From Phocaeicola coprocola DSM 17136 (GTDB lineage: Bacteria; Bacteroidota; Bacteroidia; Bacteroidales; Bacteroidaceae), in assembly GCF_000154845.1 (NCBI RefSeq), contig NZ_DS981441.1, positions 1-64,000 on the forward strand: a stretch of DNA of 64,000 bases, read 5' to 3'. Shown piece by piece: positions 18,096-27,029 of this stretch (position 1 is its first letter; each line of letters opens with the position of its first letter). Below the pieces are notes generated by a model, which searched no databases, was not told the DNA's origin, and saw nothing but the letters and a program-made list of their open reading frames with translations. Position numbers and translations under genes: made by a program.

Positions 18096-19016
18096 TCAGG
18101 CAGGTTGATTGTTTTTGTTTTGCAAGTAAAGTTCGTCGATGATTCCGTCCGACAAGCCGATAACCGGAACATGGATATAAGAGGCTCCGATAATATTGGC
18201 GATGGTCAGGAAAATTTCACCAGCCGGAATGATTACATCCGCGCGGTCGGGTTTCATGCCGAACTGTTCCATACGTTCTTCCAGAGAAAGCGCTTTCAGG
18301 CGTGTGTGCAACTCCTGTAAGACGGAAACCTGCATGGTCATTTTCTTCTTGTTCTTCTTGTCGGCAAGACGGTATAGCTTATTGATGTTACCTCCCGAAC
18401 CGATGATATTGGTCTGCGGGTACGACTTAGCTAGTTCGGCCAGATCATTTTTCAGACGCTCCCATTCACTGTCCTTCACGGCATTGTTCAGCATACGTAC
18501 CGTACCGATGTTGTACGACCGGCTGCAAACCAGCTGGCCTTCCGACAGCAGGTTGATTTCCGTACTTCCTCCTCCTACGTCCACATACATGTAGTTGCCC
18601 TTCTGGTCTTCCATGTGCTCCACATGATTGTTATATATAATCTTAGCCTCTTCCTGTCCGTCGATAATATCGATATGCACACCGGTCTTTTTTTCTATCT
18701 GTTTGATGATATCCATACCGTTCTTGGCATCACGCATAGCCGAGGTAGCACATGCACGGCAGTGTTTTACATCGTAAATCTTCATCAGATGGCGGAAAGC
18801 CTTCATCAGCCGGATCATATTTTTCTCCTTTTTTTCTGAGATTTTTCCGATATCGAATACGTCAAATCCCAGACGGAGTGGAACACGCAACATCAGTACT
18901 TTAGAGAAATGAGCATTGCCTTGCTCTTCCTTTATTTCCTTAATCAGCAACCGTACCGCGTTCGAACCTATATCGATGGCAGCATAGTTTGTTTTTCGAG
19001 TTTCGTTTTCATTCAT
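18096..19016 (-). CDS. ppx: Exopolyphosphatase / GppA-type phosphatase
   Basis: This Ppx/GppA-family enzyme removes terminal phosphate from polyphosphate or hydrolyses pppGpp. It belongs to the ASKHA fold: phosphate-1 loop AAIDIGSNAVRLLIKE near the N-terminus, YVDVGGGSTEINLL (phosphate-2 loop with the GGGS motif) and NIIGSGGNINKL (adenosine-type loop). At 306 residues it is the short form without the C-terminal HD-type domain found in E. coli Ppx. It starts 2 bases after ppk stops, a tightly coupled ppk-ppx operon, so polyphosphate turnover is the most likely job. A strong bidirectional terminator lies just beyond its end. Confidence 0.93.
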   Translation of the reverse strand: MNENETRKTNYAAIDIGSNAVRLLIKEIKEEQGNAHFSKVLMLRVPLRLGFDVFDIGKISEKKEKNMIRLMKAFRHLMKIYDVKHCRACATSAMRDAKNGMDIIKQIEKKTGVHIDIIDGQEEAKIIYNNHVEHMEDQKGNYMYVDVGGGSTEINLLSEGQLVCSRSYNIGTVRMLNNAVKDSEWERLKNDLAELAKSYPQTNIIGSGGNINKLYRLADKKNKKKMTMQVSVLQELHTRLKALSLEERMEQFGMKPDRADVIIPAGEIFLTIANIIGASYIHVPVIGLSDGIIDELYLQNKNNQPA

Positions 19017-19018
19017 AT

Positions 19019-21073
19019 TTATATGTTTTCATTTAGGTAGTGATTGTATAATGCTTCCTGTGAACGGAAAGGAGTTTCTTCCTCCCTGAACAGATTCTTT
19101 CCGCTTCCATCTACAATACGTCCCTGCATGGTATCTTTAAATCCATCCTCTACGATGTGTTTCATTTCTTTCTTTATTACCGGATCGTATACAGGTGTAA
19201 TGACTTCTATGCGGTTGTTCAGGTTGCGTGGCATCCAGTCTGCCGAACCGATGAAGACTTTCTCTTCTCCCCCCGATGCAAATACAAATATACGGGAATG
19301 TTCCAGATAGCGGTCGATGATACCGTTTATCCGGATATTTTCACTTACTCCCTCTATGCCTGTTATCAGTGAGCAGTTGCCTCGTACTACCAGCTGAATA
19401 TCGACTCCTGCCTGAGAAGCTTCATACAGCTTGTTTACCATAAAGGGATCGGTAATATGGTTTATTTTTATTTTGATATAGGCATCCTTTCCTGCCTTCT
19501 TGTTTTTAATTTCGTTGTTGATCAGGGCAATGAACTTGTTTCTCATTTCGTTTGGCGAAACAAGCAGTTCCTTGAACTTGACTGGATTGTAAGGACGTTC
19601 GATGAAATCGAAAACAGAATGTACATCCTTCACGATACGTGGAGCAGCCGTCATCAGCATACAGTCGGTGTACATGCGAGCATTACCCTCATGGAAGTTT
19701 CCGGTACTGATACATGCTATATCCGGTCCTTTTTTCATCTTGATATGCGTAATCTTTGAATGCACTTTCAAGCCTTCAACACCAAATATTACATTGACTC
19801 CCGCATCCTGCATCTTCTTAGACCAGTTGATGTTCGAGGCCTCATCAAATCGTGCCAGCAGTTCGATGACTACCGTTACTTTTTTCCCGTTGCGTGCGGC
19901 AGCCATCAGTGCCTTTACTACTTTCGATTCTTTGGCAAGACGGTATAATGTGATTTTAATGCTTTGCACATGTTTGTTCACAGCAGCTTCCTGAAGTACC
20001 CTGATAAACGAGTCGAAGCTGTGGAAAGGAACATGAATGAAACGGTCTTTCTTTTGTATCTTGGTCAGGATACTGTCGTTTCCATCCAGTTCTTTTTTCA
20101 GGATAGGAGGCCATTGAGGATATTTCAGATTACTTCTTCCACAATCGGGAAACTTCATAAAATCCTTGTGATTCTGGTAACGTCCGCTGGCTATCACCGT
20201 ATCCAGCTTGTCCAGATCCATCTTCTTCAAGACACGTCTGAGCATATCTTTAGGCATACACGCATCGTAGATGACACGCAGCGGTTCTCCACGACGACGG
20301 CTTTTTACTCCTTTCGAAATCTTTTGCAGCGTACCGGTACGCAGGTCGTTGTCTATTTCCATTTCCGCATCACGCGTAAACTTGAAGGCATAAGCCTGAA
20401 AATCCGTATACTCCAGTCCCTCGAAAACCAAAGGCAGGCAGCAACGGATTACATCATCCAGATAGATCAGATAACTTTTCTCTTCATGATCCGGCAGACG
20501 GATAAATCGTCCACAAATGTTTACCGGAAGTTCAAGAAAGGCATAGTCGGAAATCTGTTTCGTACCCTGCTGACGGCTGACTTTCACTGCCAGATAGATA
20601 TTCTCGTCATTTTCAAAGTCGAAGTATCTGATAGCAGAAAACCAGATGGGGATAATCGAACCGCTCAGCTTTTCCTTGTAATATGAGCGTATGAAATCCA
20701 GTTGTTCACTGGAAACTTCGGTATCCGAAATCAAGTATATATTTTCTTTTTTAAGATCTTCGGTAGTCTGTCGGATTGTTTCTTCAAAAATCTTGGTATA
20801 TTCCGTATTTTGTTTGCTGATTTGCTTGATCAACTTTTTGGCATGTTCACTTTCCCGTGAAGTCGATTTATCCGTACATTCGGCAATACGGTTCTGAGTT
20901 GCCATTCGCACCCTGAAAAATTCATCCAGATTGTTCGAATAAATTCCCAAAAATGCCATACGTTCCAGCAAAGGCACATGAGGACGTGCCGCTTCTTGTA
21001 AAATGCGGCGGTTAAAGTACATCCAGCTGATATCTCTTTCCAGATAAGGAAGTTCTTTTTTCTTCTGCGTCAT
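19019..21073 (-). CDS. ppk1: Polyphosphate kinase 1
   Basis: PPK1 reversibly polymerises the gamma phosphate of ATP into inorganic polyphosphate at the inner membrane. I chose the ATG at 21073 (MTQKKKELPYLERDISWMYF) because it lines up with the usual start of PPK1; a longer form begins at 21106. The product is about 684 residues. Family landmarks are ISWMYFNRRILQEA, LGIYSNNLDEFFRVR, the phosphorylated-His region VHSKITHIKM, STGNFHEGNARMYTD, and a second conserved His in RYLEHSRIFVFASG before FIGSADWMPRNLNNRIEV. All are intact. It is co-transcribed with ppx, which follows after 2 bases. Confidence 0.96.
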   Translation of the reverse strand: MTQKKKELPYLERDISWMYFNRRILQEAARPHVPLLERMAFLGIYSNNLDEFFRVRMATQNRIAECTDKSTSRESEHAKKLIKQISKQNTEYTKIFEETIRQTTEDLKKENIYLISDTEVSSEQLDFIRSYYKEKLSGSIIPIWFSAIRYFDFENDENIYLAVKVSRQQGTKQISDYAFLELPVNICGRFIRLPDHEEKSYLIYLDDVIRCCLPLVFEGLEYTDFQAYAFKFTRDAEMEIDNDLRTGTLQKISKGVKSRRRGEPLRVIYDACMPKDMLRRVLKKMDLDKLDTVIASGRYQNHKDFMKFPDCGRSNLKYPQWPPILKKELDGNDSILTKIQKKDRFIHVPFHSFDSFIRVLQEAAVNKHVQSIKITLYRLAKESKVVKALMAAARNGKKVTVVIELLARFDEASNINWSKKMQDAGVNVIFGVEGLKVHSKITHIKMKKGPDIACISTGNFHEGNARMYTDCMLMTAAPRIVKDVHSVFDFIERPYNPVKFKELLVSPNEMRNKFIALINNEIKNKKAGKDAYIKIKINHITDPFMVNKLYEASQAGVDIQLVVRGNCSLITGIEGVSENIRINGIIDRYLEHSRIFVFASGGEEKVFIGSADWMPRNLNNRIEVITPVYDPVIKKEMKHIVEDGFKDTMQGRIVDGSGKNLFREEETPFRSQEALYNHYLNENI

Positions 21074-21148
21074 AGGAAAATATATTTTTTTGTAAAGAAA
21101 ATGCATTCTTGTTACAAGTGTATGACAAAAGAAGAGATTTTTTACATT

Positions 21149-22267
21149 TTAGACAAATTCTTCCACCATGTACATATGTTCCTCAAAGTGAGTAGGAGCA
21201 AGACTCTCCAGTTCGTTTAAAATAATGCTTTCGGCAGACTGTACCCAGTAAGTGAATTTGAAGTTCGGCTGATACTCCTTGCTGAAGTCAAGCAGGCGTT
21301 TTAAATTGAATGTTTCGTCCACGATTCCTGCCCCGTTCTGCATCGCATCGTATGCATTGCATTCTTGTTCTATATGTGCCGGAACCATCAGGATAGGTTT
21401 CCTGAAATACATTGCTTCGCATATCGATTCAAATCCTGCCGTGCTGGCATATGCCTTGCATCCTGCCATTTGCCGGAGAAAGACCGTATCATCCAGCTGA
21501 TAGAACGACAAGGTATCATCTATTCTCTTTACAGGCTCTTCTTCCCATCTGTCCCAGAAGAACCGGAGAGGTATGTCCGGATATTCTTTATGCCACTGGT
21601 ATACATCCTCGGCAAATCCGGAATTAACCATATAGCCATGGATATAATTATGCTGCGAGACTTCCTGATAGAATACATCCTGTCTTAGCAGAGGCGGTAC
21701 GACATAAATATTTTGCTTCTTGTCCGGGTTCATCGAGTGGAAAGATAAGGCAAGGCGCCGGGATGCTCCCAGTGACGTAAGCCGGCTGAATAAATTCAGA
21801 AAGAACAGCTCTGTCTTGTTAATTGTAGGCAAGTGGAAATCTTTGTGCAGGAACAGATACTGGTGTCCGATACAGACTAGCGGTGCGGCAGGGCGATATA
21901 AGAAATAAGTAAATCCGGTCAGCAGTTCGTAGAAGTTGATTACGATATCCGCTTCACTTTTCTTGATACGCTGGTGTATGAAGCGCATGCTTTCAACATA
22001 TTCGGGCAGCTTAAGCAGATTTCGTATCAGGCTGTATGGAATATTGGCCCGTGTATTAGCCCGTGTAGGCAGGAAGTTAGGACTTGAAAACTGTTTGATC
22101 GGAGCCTGAATGCTACGTGTGAAAAATCCCGGGAGCCGTTTCGACAAGCTTTTTCCCACCAGTACTTCGGTCACATGATATCCGTTGTTTGTCAGAAGCC
22201 TTTCCATGGCAATAGCCTGCGTAAGATGACCTCTTCCCTCTCCCTGAACAATAAATATTACTTTCAT
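21149..22267 (-). CDS. MurG-like glycosyltransferase
   Basis: This is a GT-B-fold glycosyltransferase of the MurG/family-28 kind, 372 residues. The N-terminus IVQGEGRGHLTQAIAMERLL has the Gly-rich GxGRGH-type loop that contacts the acceptor or lipid face. The C-terminal donor site shows AYASTAGFESICEAMYFRKP followed by ILMVPAHIEQECNA, the usual family-28 pattern. No membrane helix is obvious, so it probably acts at the cytoplasmic face. Its start codon overlaps the stop of the phosphoesterase gene by 4 bases (ATGA), so both are translated together. The substrate cannot be read from sequence; a lipid-linked sugar is plausible. Confidence 0.85.
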   Translation of the reverse strand: MKVIFIVQGEGRGHLTQAIAMERLLTNNGYHVTEVLVGKSLSKRLPGFFTRSIQAPIKQFSSPNFLPTRANTRANIPYSLIRNLLKLPEYVESMRFIHQRIKKSEADIVINFYELLTGFTYFLYRPAAPLVCIGHQYLFLHKDFHLPTINKTELFFLNLFSRLTSLGASRRLALSFHSMNPDKKQNIYVVPPLLRQDVFYQEVSQHNYIHGYMVNSGFAEDVYQWHKEYPDIPLRFFWDRWEEEPVKRIDDTLSFYQLDDTVFLRQMAGCKAYASTAGFESICEAMYFRKPILMVPAHIEQECNAYDAMQNGAGIVDETFNLKRLLDFSKEYQPNFKFTYWVQSAESIILNELESLAPTHFEEHMYMVEEFV

Positions 22268-23073
22268 GATGCAGCAGGTATAAGTGTAAGAACCATATTC
22301 TCGTTGTTTGTATTTTCTTTATCCATGTCAGCGGAATAATACAGAATATCCCAGTTGCCCTCTTCATCCTCAGTGAGCGCCGACATCGTTTCAACCCAGT
22401 CGCCGGAGTTCAGATAATGCACATCACCTATCATTTTATTCTCCGGATGATGAATATGTCCGCATATCACCCCTTCGCACTGACGGTTACGGGCAAATTC
22501 TGCCAATACCTTTTCGAAGTCCGATATATACGAAACAGCCGATTTCACCTTCTGCTTTATCTCCTGCGACAATGAATAGTAAGGCTTTCCCTGTTTGATT
22601 CGCCAGCGGTTATACTGGCTGTTCAGCCAGAGCAGCAGTGTATAGCCGATATCCCCCAGTTTGGCAAGCCATTTCATCTGTGTAGTTACCTTATCGAATA
22701 CATCCCCGTGAGTGATGAAGTAATGTCTTCCATTACTTTCCAGCATATATTCTTTTACAATACTCAGGTTGGCGAATTTCAGCGGAGCCAGGCTGTCGAT
22801 AAAATCATCATGATTCCCTCTTATATAGATTACTTCTGTTCCGTAATTTTCCATCATCTTCATGATTATTTTGAAGAACCTTGTATGTTGAGGCTTCCAC
22901 TTTCCGGCACCGAATTTTTGCAAGCTCCATCCGTCTATGATGTCACCGTTCAGAATCAGCCGTTCACAGTTAGCCTGACTGAGGAAATTACATACCTGTT
23001 CTACTTTCGAGTGAGACGTTCCTAAATGAATATCAGAAAGAACAATCGTACGATAATTGCGTCGTGATTCCAT
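22264..23073 (-). CDS. LpxH-like calcineurin-type metallophosphatase
   Basis: The 269-residue protein is a calcineurin-like phosphoesterase usually annotated as UDP-2,3-diacylglucosamine diphosphatase. All metal-binding motifs are present: VLSDIHLGTSHS, LNGDIIDGW, YIRGNHDDF, ITHGDVFD and VICGHIHHPE. LpxH-type enzymes make lipid X in lipid A synthesis, but Bacteroidetes carry several related proteins, so the exact substrate is uncertain. It is translationally coupled to the following glycosyltransferase, which suggests that the pair handles one glycolipid or cell-envelope intermediate. It starts 11 bases after a small membrane peptide gene. Confidence 0.85.
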   Translation of the reverse strand: MESRRNYRTIVLSDIHLGTSHSKVEQVCNFLSQANCERLILNGDIIDGWSLQKFGAGKWKPQHTRFFKIIMKMMENYGTEVIYIRGNHDDFIDSLAPLKFANLSIVKEYMLESNGRHYFITHGDVFDKVTTQMKWLAKLGDIGYTLLLWLNSQYNRWRIKQGKPYYSLSQEIKQKVKSAVSYISDFEKVLAEFARNRQCEGVICGHIHHPENKMIGDVHYLNSGDWVETMSALTEDEEGNWDILYYSADMDKENTNNENMVLTLIPAAS

Positions 23074-23084
23074 GCTAAACTTAT

Positions 23085-23204
23085 TTAATGTCCGTATTGA
23101 TAAAGATTATACCCTAGATAAAACAGATACAATGAAGAGATGCAGACCATAATCAGGCAAACAGCATATGCTTTCAGCCGGTCGTTCGATAATAGATTTT
23201 TCAT
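23085..23204 (-). CDS. 39-residue membrane peptide
   Basis: A 39-codon ORF is visible: ATG at 23204, TAA at 23085. It has a basic N-terminus (MKNLLSNDRLKAYA), one transmembrane helix (VCLIMVCISSLYLFYLGY) and a short polar tail. It follows the HicB-like gene by 10 bases and precedes the LpxH-like gene by 11, as expected for an operon member rather than noise. I do not recognise it. It might be a small regulator or anchor of the neighbouring envelope enzymes; that is inference. Confidence 0.55.
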   Translation of the reverse strand: MKNLLSNDRLKAYAVCLIMVCISSLYLFYLGYNLYQYGH

Positions 23205-23214
23205 AGTCGTAATT

Positions 23215-23403
23215 TTATGCCCAAGCTTCTTGATACAGTTCATTTATTTCTTCCAGAAACTCCGACTCCATTGTTTCCAGATTTTCAAGGGCTTCTTCTT
23301 CGCTTTCCCCGTAAGCGCAACACTGTTCGTGCATGAGTGAATAGGCGTAATAACTCCCTTCCGGTGTACACGAAACTGCGTATTTTCCTGAGATAATATT
23401 CAT
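23215..23403 (-). CDS. HicB-like small protein
   Basis: This 62-residue protein resembles the compact HicB/UPF0150 fold: strand-rich KYAVSCTPEGSYYAYSLMHE, a Cys pair (EQCCAYGES), then the conserved helix EEEALENLETMESEFLEEIN. HicB proteins usually neutralise a HicA RNase toxin, but no hicA-like ORF with a His-containing dsRBD-like fold is seen on either side, so it is an orphan or has another role. It may head an operon with the 39-residue membrane peptide and the LpxH-like enzyme. The terminator of tyrS lies about 90 bases upstream, so it probably has its own promoter. Confidence 0.65.
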   Translation of the reverse strand: MNIISGKYAVSCTPEGSYYAYSLMHEQCCAYGESEEEALENLETMESEFLEEINELYQEAWA

Positions 23404-23493
23404 AGTAGACTTCTTTTAAAAAACTACCTAAAAGTACTGGTATGCTGTTACGTAGAGATGTATAAGAAGTTACTTTTCTATTAAGAACGGAAA

Positions 23494-23527
23494 CAAAAAA
23501 ATCCCTCACCCGTAAGGGCAAGGGATT
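23494..23527 (-). terminator. tyrS terminator
   Basis: On the minus strand AATCCCT pairs with AGGGATT, with an inner GCCC/GGGT pairing, followed by seven T. It lies about 30 bases after the tyrS stop. Confidence 0.9.
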
Positions 23528-23557
23528 CAGAATATACATATAAGGTTATAAGCTTTT

Positions 23558-24850
23558 TTATTTCGCTATCAGCAAATAATAGTTCTTCTTACCACGCTGA
23601 ACCAGCAAGTATTTTTCATCAAGCAGGTCAGCTGTTGTAATTTCCTGGTCGAATGCAGTCAGTTTCTCCTTATTAAGTGAAACACCACCACCCTGAACCA
23701 GCTTACGCATTTCACCTTTCGATGCGAATACAGCCGCTTTTTCAGTAAACAAGTCTACAGCCTTGATACCCGCTTCGATATCCGTCTTCGATACCTCAAA
23801 CTGCGGTACACCTTCGAATACAGACAACAGCGTATCTTCGTCCAGCTTCTTCAGAGCTTCCGAAGTAGCGTTACCGAACAAAATACCCGATGCTTCCACA
23901 GCAGCTTCGTAGTCAGCTTCAGAGTGAACCATGATAGTAACTTCTTTTGCCAGACGTTTCTGCAATACACGCAAGTGAGGAGCCGGTTCGTGTTCAGCGA
24001 TCAGTGCGTCTATTTCTTCCTTAGGCAGTGAAGTAAATATCTTGATATAGCGTTTTGCATCTTCATCACTCACATTCAGCCAGAACTGATAGAACTTATA
24101 AGGCGAAGTATATCGAGGATCGAGCCATATATTTCCTGATTCTGTTTTTCCAAACTTACCTCCGTCAGCCTTTGTAATCAGCGGACAAGTCAGGGCAAAC
24201 ACCTCTCCTCCGTTTGTACGGCGGATCAGTTCAGCTCCGGTTGTAATGTTACCCCATTGGTCGGAACCACCCAGCTGAAGCTTGCAGTTTTTGGTTTCAT
24301 ACAGATGCAGGAAGTCGTACCCTTGTAACAGCTGATAAGTAAATTCAGTGAATGAAAGACCGTCGCGAGCTTCTCCGTTCAGACGTTTCTGAACAGAATC
24401 CTTTGCCATCATGTAGTTTACGGTGATATGCTTTCCTACCGTACGGGCAAAGTCAAGGAAAGAGAAGTCTTTCATCCAGTCGTAGTTGTTTACCAGTTCT
24501 GCACGGTTCGGGGCATCCGACTCAAAGTCGAGGAACTTGCCCAACTGCTTTTTGATACATTCCTGATTATGGCGCAATGTTTCTTCGTCCAGCAGGTTAC
24601 GTTCTTGTGACTTACCCGACGGGTCGCCGATCATACCTGTTGCACCTCCTACCAGGGCAAGCGGTTTGTGTCCGCAGCGCTGGAAATGTCTCAACATCAT
24701 CACACCACACAAGTGTCCGATATGCAATGAATCAGCTGTCGGGTCAATACCCAGGTAAGCTGTAACCATTTCCTTTTCCAGCAATTCTTCTGTGCCCGGC
24801 ATCATGGTGTGCACCATTCCGCGCCATCTTAATTCTTCTACAAAATTCAT
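23558..24850 (-). CDS. tyrS: Tyrosyl-tRNA synthetase
   Basis: This class I aminoacyl-tRNA synthetase attaches Tyr to tRNA-Tyr. The 430-residue protein has the HIGH motif at 43-46 ([10 protein letters not shown]), the tyrosine-binding LGGSDQWGN segment (193-201), the KMSKS-equivalent KFGKT at 232-236, and a C-terminal S4 RNA-binding domain ([13 protein letters not shown]). All catalytic features are intact. A well-spaced promoter (TTG, 20 bases, TACTTTTG) stands about 43 bases upstream, and a strong terminator follows, so tyrS is a single-gene unit or a promoter-driven part of the following region. Confidence 0.98.
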   Translation of the reverse strand: MNFVEELRWRGMVHTMMPGTEELLEKEMVTAYLGIDPTADSLHIGHLCGVMMLRHFQRCGHKPLALVGGATGMIGDPSGKSQERNLLDEETLRHNQECIKKQLGKFLDFESDAPNRAELVNNYDWMKDFSFLDFARTVGKHITVNYMMAKDSVQKRLNGEARDGLSFTEFTYQLLQGYDFLHLYETKNCKLQLGGSDQWGNITTGAELIRRTNGGEVFALTCPLITKADGGKFGKTESGNIWLDPRYTSPYKFYQFWLNVSDEDAKRYIKIFTSLPKEEIDALIAEHEPAPHLRVLQKRLAKEVTIMVHSEADYEAAVEASGILFGNATSEALKKLDEDTLLSVFEGVPQFEVSKTDIEAGIKAVDLFTEKAAVFASKGEMRKLVQGGGVSLNKEKLTAFDQEITTADLLDEKYLLVQRGKKNYYLLIAK

Positions 24851-24892
24851 CGAATGAAATTCTTAGTTTAACATAATAATTTGATTGATAGG

Positions 24893-24923
24893 CAAAAGTA
24901 CGACTCTTTCTCTGAATAACCAA
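24893..24923 (-). promoter_or_regulatory. tyrS promoter
   Basis: Minus strand: TTG (24921-24923), a 20-base spacer, then TACTTTTG (24893-24900), matching the Bacteroidetes TTG / TAnnTTTG pattern in both sequence and spacing. Confidence 0.7.
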
Positions 24924-24925
24924 TT

Positions 24926-25561
24926 TTATTGATTAAAAAAGAGAAGGCTGGTTGTTTCTTGTATCTCCGATACGAGCTGTTCTACCCCGATATTCCGCTG
25001 ACGGGCAGCCCGCCGGTATAGTTCCTCTATCGGGCAGATACTCTCGTCCGTTTCCAGCAGCAACCTGTCGGCTGGCACGGCCTGCAAAGCCTCAGCCTGA
25101 TATTTTTCGCCGAACGACAGATAAAAACCCTGCCGGACAAGACTTTCAGCCAGTTCCTTTTTCCCTCGGAAGCCATGAATGATCCAGGCATTTTCAGGTT
25201 TCATCCTTTTTTTCAGTGCGATAAGCTTTTCACTGCTTTTGACGGCATGTATCAGTAACGGAAGCCGGTGCCGGCTTGCCAGCAAAGCAATAGCCTGAAA
25301 TGCCTCCACCTGCAGATCGAACGGCGTATCACACCGCTTGTCCAGTCCGGCTTCACCCAGTGCGATTACCCGCCGGTCGTTCAGCATAGACACCACCCAT
25401 TCCAGCTGACGGGGATAATCCTCACGCGTAAGATACCAGGGATGAATACCCGCCGAGATAAATCTCGCCCCTTCAGGCAAAGGCACATCACGCATGCAAC
25501 AGCTCAACAGGGCAGCCGAAGCATCAGCAAGCAAACGATGAGTATGAATATCCAGTAACAT
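24926..25561 (-). CDS. TatD-family metal-dependent hydrolase
   Basis: This 211-residue TatD-like amidohydrolase-fold protein is shorter than E. coli TatD (about 260). Metal ligands can be traced: LLDIHTHR at the N-terminus, ALGEAGLDKRCD (Glu), LLIHAVKS (His), IIHGFRGKKE (His) and LLLETDE near the end (Asp). TatD proteins are DNases or related phosphoester hydrolases. It follows yidD by 19 bases in the yidD-rnpA group and precedes tyrS, so it is probably the last gene of the LOG-to-tatD transcription unit. Substrate unknown. Confidence 0.9.
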   Translation of the reverse strand: MLLDIHTHRLLADASAALLSCCMRDVPLPEGARFISAGIHPWYLTREDYPRQLEWVVSMLNDRRVIALGEAGLDKRCDTPFDLQVEAFQAIALLASRHRLPLLIHAVKSSEKLIALKKRMKPENAWIIHGFRGKKELAESLVRQGFYLSFGEKYQAEALQAVPADRLLLETDESICPIEELYRRAARQRNIGVEQLVSEIQETTSLLFFNQ

Positions 25562-25580
25562 TCAGTAAAAGACAGTAAGC

Positions 25581-25802
25581 TCAGGGAACAGGGTCATATC
25601 CCGATCCACCCCACGGATGACAACGCAGCAATCGCCGTATCGTGAGATACAGCCCCTTAAAAGGTCCGTGTTTCTTCAGAGCCTCTACAGCATATTGCGA
25701 ACACGTCGGAGTAAAACGGCATGAAGGAGGAGTAAAGGGAGAGATACAGTTCCGGTAAAAATAAATAGGAAGCAACAGCAAGTATGTCAGCAACTTTCTC
25801 AT
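25581..25802 (-). CDS. yidD: Membrane protein insertion efficiency factor YidD
   Basis: YidD is a small inner-membrane-associated protein that helps YidC insert membrane proteins. The 73-residue sequence begins with an amphipathic or membrane segment ([17 protein letters not shown]) and contains the family signature [18 protein letters not shown] with its conserved cysteines, followed by [18 protein letters not shown]. It overlaps rnpA by 4 bases, the classic rnpA-yidD arrangement. Confidence 0.97.
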   Translation of the reverse strand: MRKLLTYLLLLPIYFYRNCISPFTPPSCRFTPTCSQYAVEALKKHGPFKGLYLTIRRLLRCHPWGGSGYDPVP

Positions 25803-26194
25803 AGCATACGCTCCGCAGTAATCTGAAGTAATTTCTTGACCTTCTCTTCTATTTCGTCAGAAGCATGCAGTTCATTGTCCAGCCAGATAAAAGCAATGGC
25901 AGCTTTTTTTCCGGCAGCCTTCAGCGGATCGATAAGCAGATACTTGTGTTTACGGTACGCTTCACGTATCTGGCGCTTTACCCGGTTTCTTTTTACCGCA
26001 CGTTTAAAGCGCTTCTTAGGTACACTTATCAGTACAGAAACAGCCGGAAGTTCCTCACCTTCTACCGGCATGTATACGATACGCAGAGGAAAAGCCGGAA
26101 GCGACTTGCTCCCGCCTGCAAACAGCTTTTCTATCAGGATAACACTGCTCAGACGTTCTGTTTTCGGAAAGGTATGCTTTTCTTGTTCTGCCAT
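25799..26194 (-). CDS. rnpA: Ribonuclease P protein component
   Basis: RnpA is the protein subunit of RNase P; it binds the catalytic RNA and the 5' leader of pre-tRNA. The 131-residue basic protein has the RNR signature in [20 protein letters not shown]. The N-terminus is acidic-to-neutral ([20 protein letters not shown]). The stop overlaps yidD by 4 bases. Upstream, a long imperfect hairpin (26209-26261) lies between the start codon and the hemD stop. Confidence 0.96.
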   Translation of the reverse strand: MAEQEKHTFPKTERLSSVILIEKLFAGGSKSLPAFPLRIVYMPVEGEELPAVSVLISVPKKRFKRAVKRNRVKRQIREAYRKHKYLLIDPLKAAGKKAAIAFIWLDNELHASDEIEEKVKKLLQITAERML

Positions 26195-26208
26195 AATAAA
26201 ATAATTTA

Positions 26209-26261
26209 GGCACGGATTACTGTTTCATACGTGAAATCCGTATATTTCTGTAGTCCGTGCC
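26209..26261 (-). other. Long hairpin in the rnpA leader
   Basis: Arms 26209-26220 and 26250-26261 pair over 12 positions with one mismatch or G-U, enclosing about 29 bases that can form a second small stem (TTTCA/TGAAA). It starts 15 bases before the rnpA ATG. There is no long T-run, so it may be an attenuator, processing site or mRNA stability element rather than a simple terminator. Confidence 0.45.
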
Positions 26262-26278
26262 CGAATCTAAAATTGTTT

Positions 26279-27025
26279 TTATGCGTTATGCTTACGGATA
26301 AACATATCCAGTGCAGCTGTCATCGACGGAGCTGCTGCCGTAGGAGCTTCCAGATCCAGGCGAAGTCCTGCATCCTTTACAGCCTGAGCTGTAGTAGGTC
26401 CGAAGCTTCCGATGGCAATATCTTTCTGTTCGAAATCGGGGAAGTTCTTCATCAGCGACTGTATACCTGCCGGGCTGAAGAAAATCAGCATGTCGTAATC
26501 GAACTTTTCTTCCGGAGTGAAATCATTACTTACAGTACGATACATGATTGCTTCAGTGTGCTGTATCTTATTCTTGTCGAGCAAGTTCTTCACTTCGTCG
26601 TTATGTACGTCCGACATCGGAATAAAATACTTCTCCGTGTTATGTTTGACTATCAGCGGAAGCAGATCAGCAAACTTACCTGTTGCGCCGAAGAATACCT
26701 TACGTTTACGGTATTGAACATATTTCTGGATGTACAGAGCGATTGTTTCCGACGTACAGAAATACTTCATGGTTTCCGGTATCGTGATTCGCATCTCAGA
26801 ACAAAGACTAAAGAAGTGGTCAATTGCATGGCGCGAAGTAAATACAACGGCGGTATGATCCAATATAGAAACTTTCTGTTGTCTAAATTCCTTTGCCGAC
26901 AAACTCTCAACTTTTATAAACGGGCGAAAATCTATTTTCACACCGTACTTCTCAGCAATGTCGAAATAAGGCGACTTCTCTGATGTGGGTTTAGGCTGAG
27001 AAACTAGAACTTTTTTAATCTTCAA
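26279..27025 (-). CDS. hemD: Uroporphyrinogen-III synthase
   Basis: HemD closes and inverts the tetrapyrrole ring to give uroporphyrinogen III. The family is very divergent, but this 248-residue protein has the expected two-lobed pattern: ILVSQP-type start (VLVSQPKPTSEKSPYFDIAE), AVVFTSRHAIDHFF in the first lobe, and MLIFFSPAGIQSLMKNFP with AIGSFGPTTAQAVKDAG in the second. It lies 4 bases after the DUF4271 gene and upstream of rnpA, a common Bacteroidetes order. Many Bacteroides keep only parts of the haem pathway, so a siroheme or corrinoid role is possible. Confidence 0.9.
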   Translation of the reverse strand: MKIKKVLVSQPKPTSEKSPYFDIAEKYGVKIDFRPFIKVESLSAKEFRQQKVSILDHTAVVFTSRHAIDHFFSLCSEMRITIPETMKYFCTSETIALYIQKYVQYRKRKVFFGATGKFADLLPLIVKHNTEKYFIPMSDVHNDEVKNLLDKNKIQHTEAIMYRTVSNDFTPEEKFDYDMLIFFSPAGIQSLMKNFPDFEQKDIAIGSFGPTTAQAVKDAGLRLDLEAPTAAAPSMTAALDMFIRKHNA

Positions 27026-27029
27026 TGTC

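Noticed and set aside
23215..23403. Complete HicAB toxin-antitoxin pair
   Set aside because: No HicA-like ORF is found on either side; the neighbour is a 39-residue membrane peptide.
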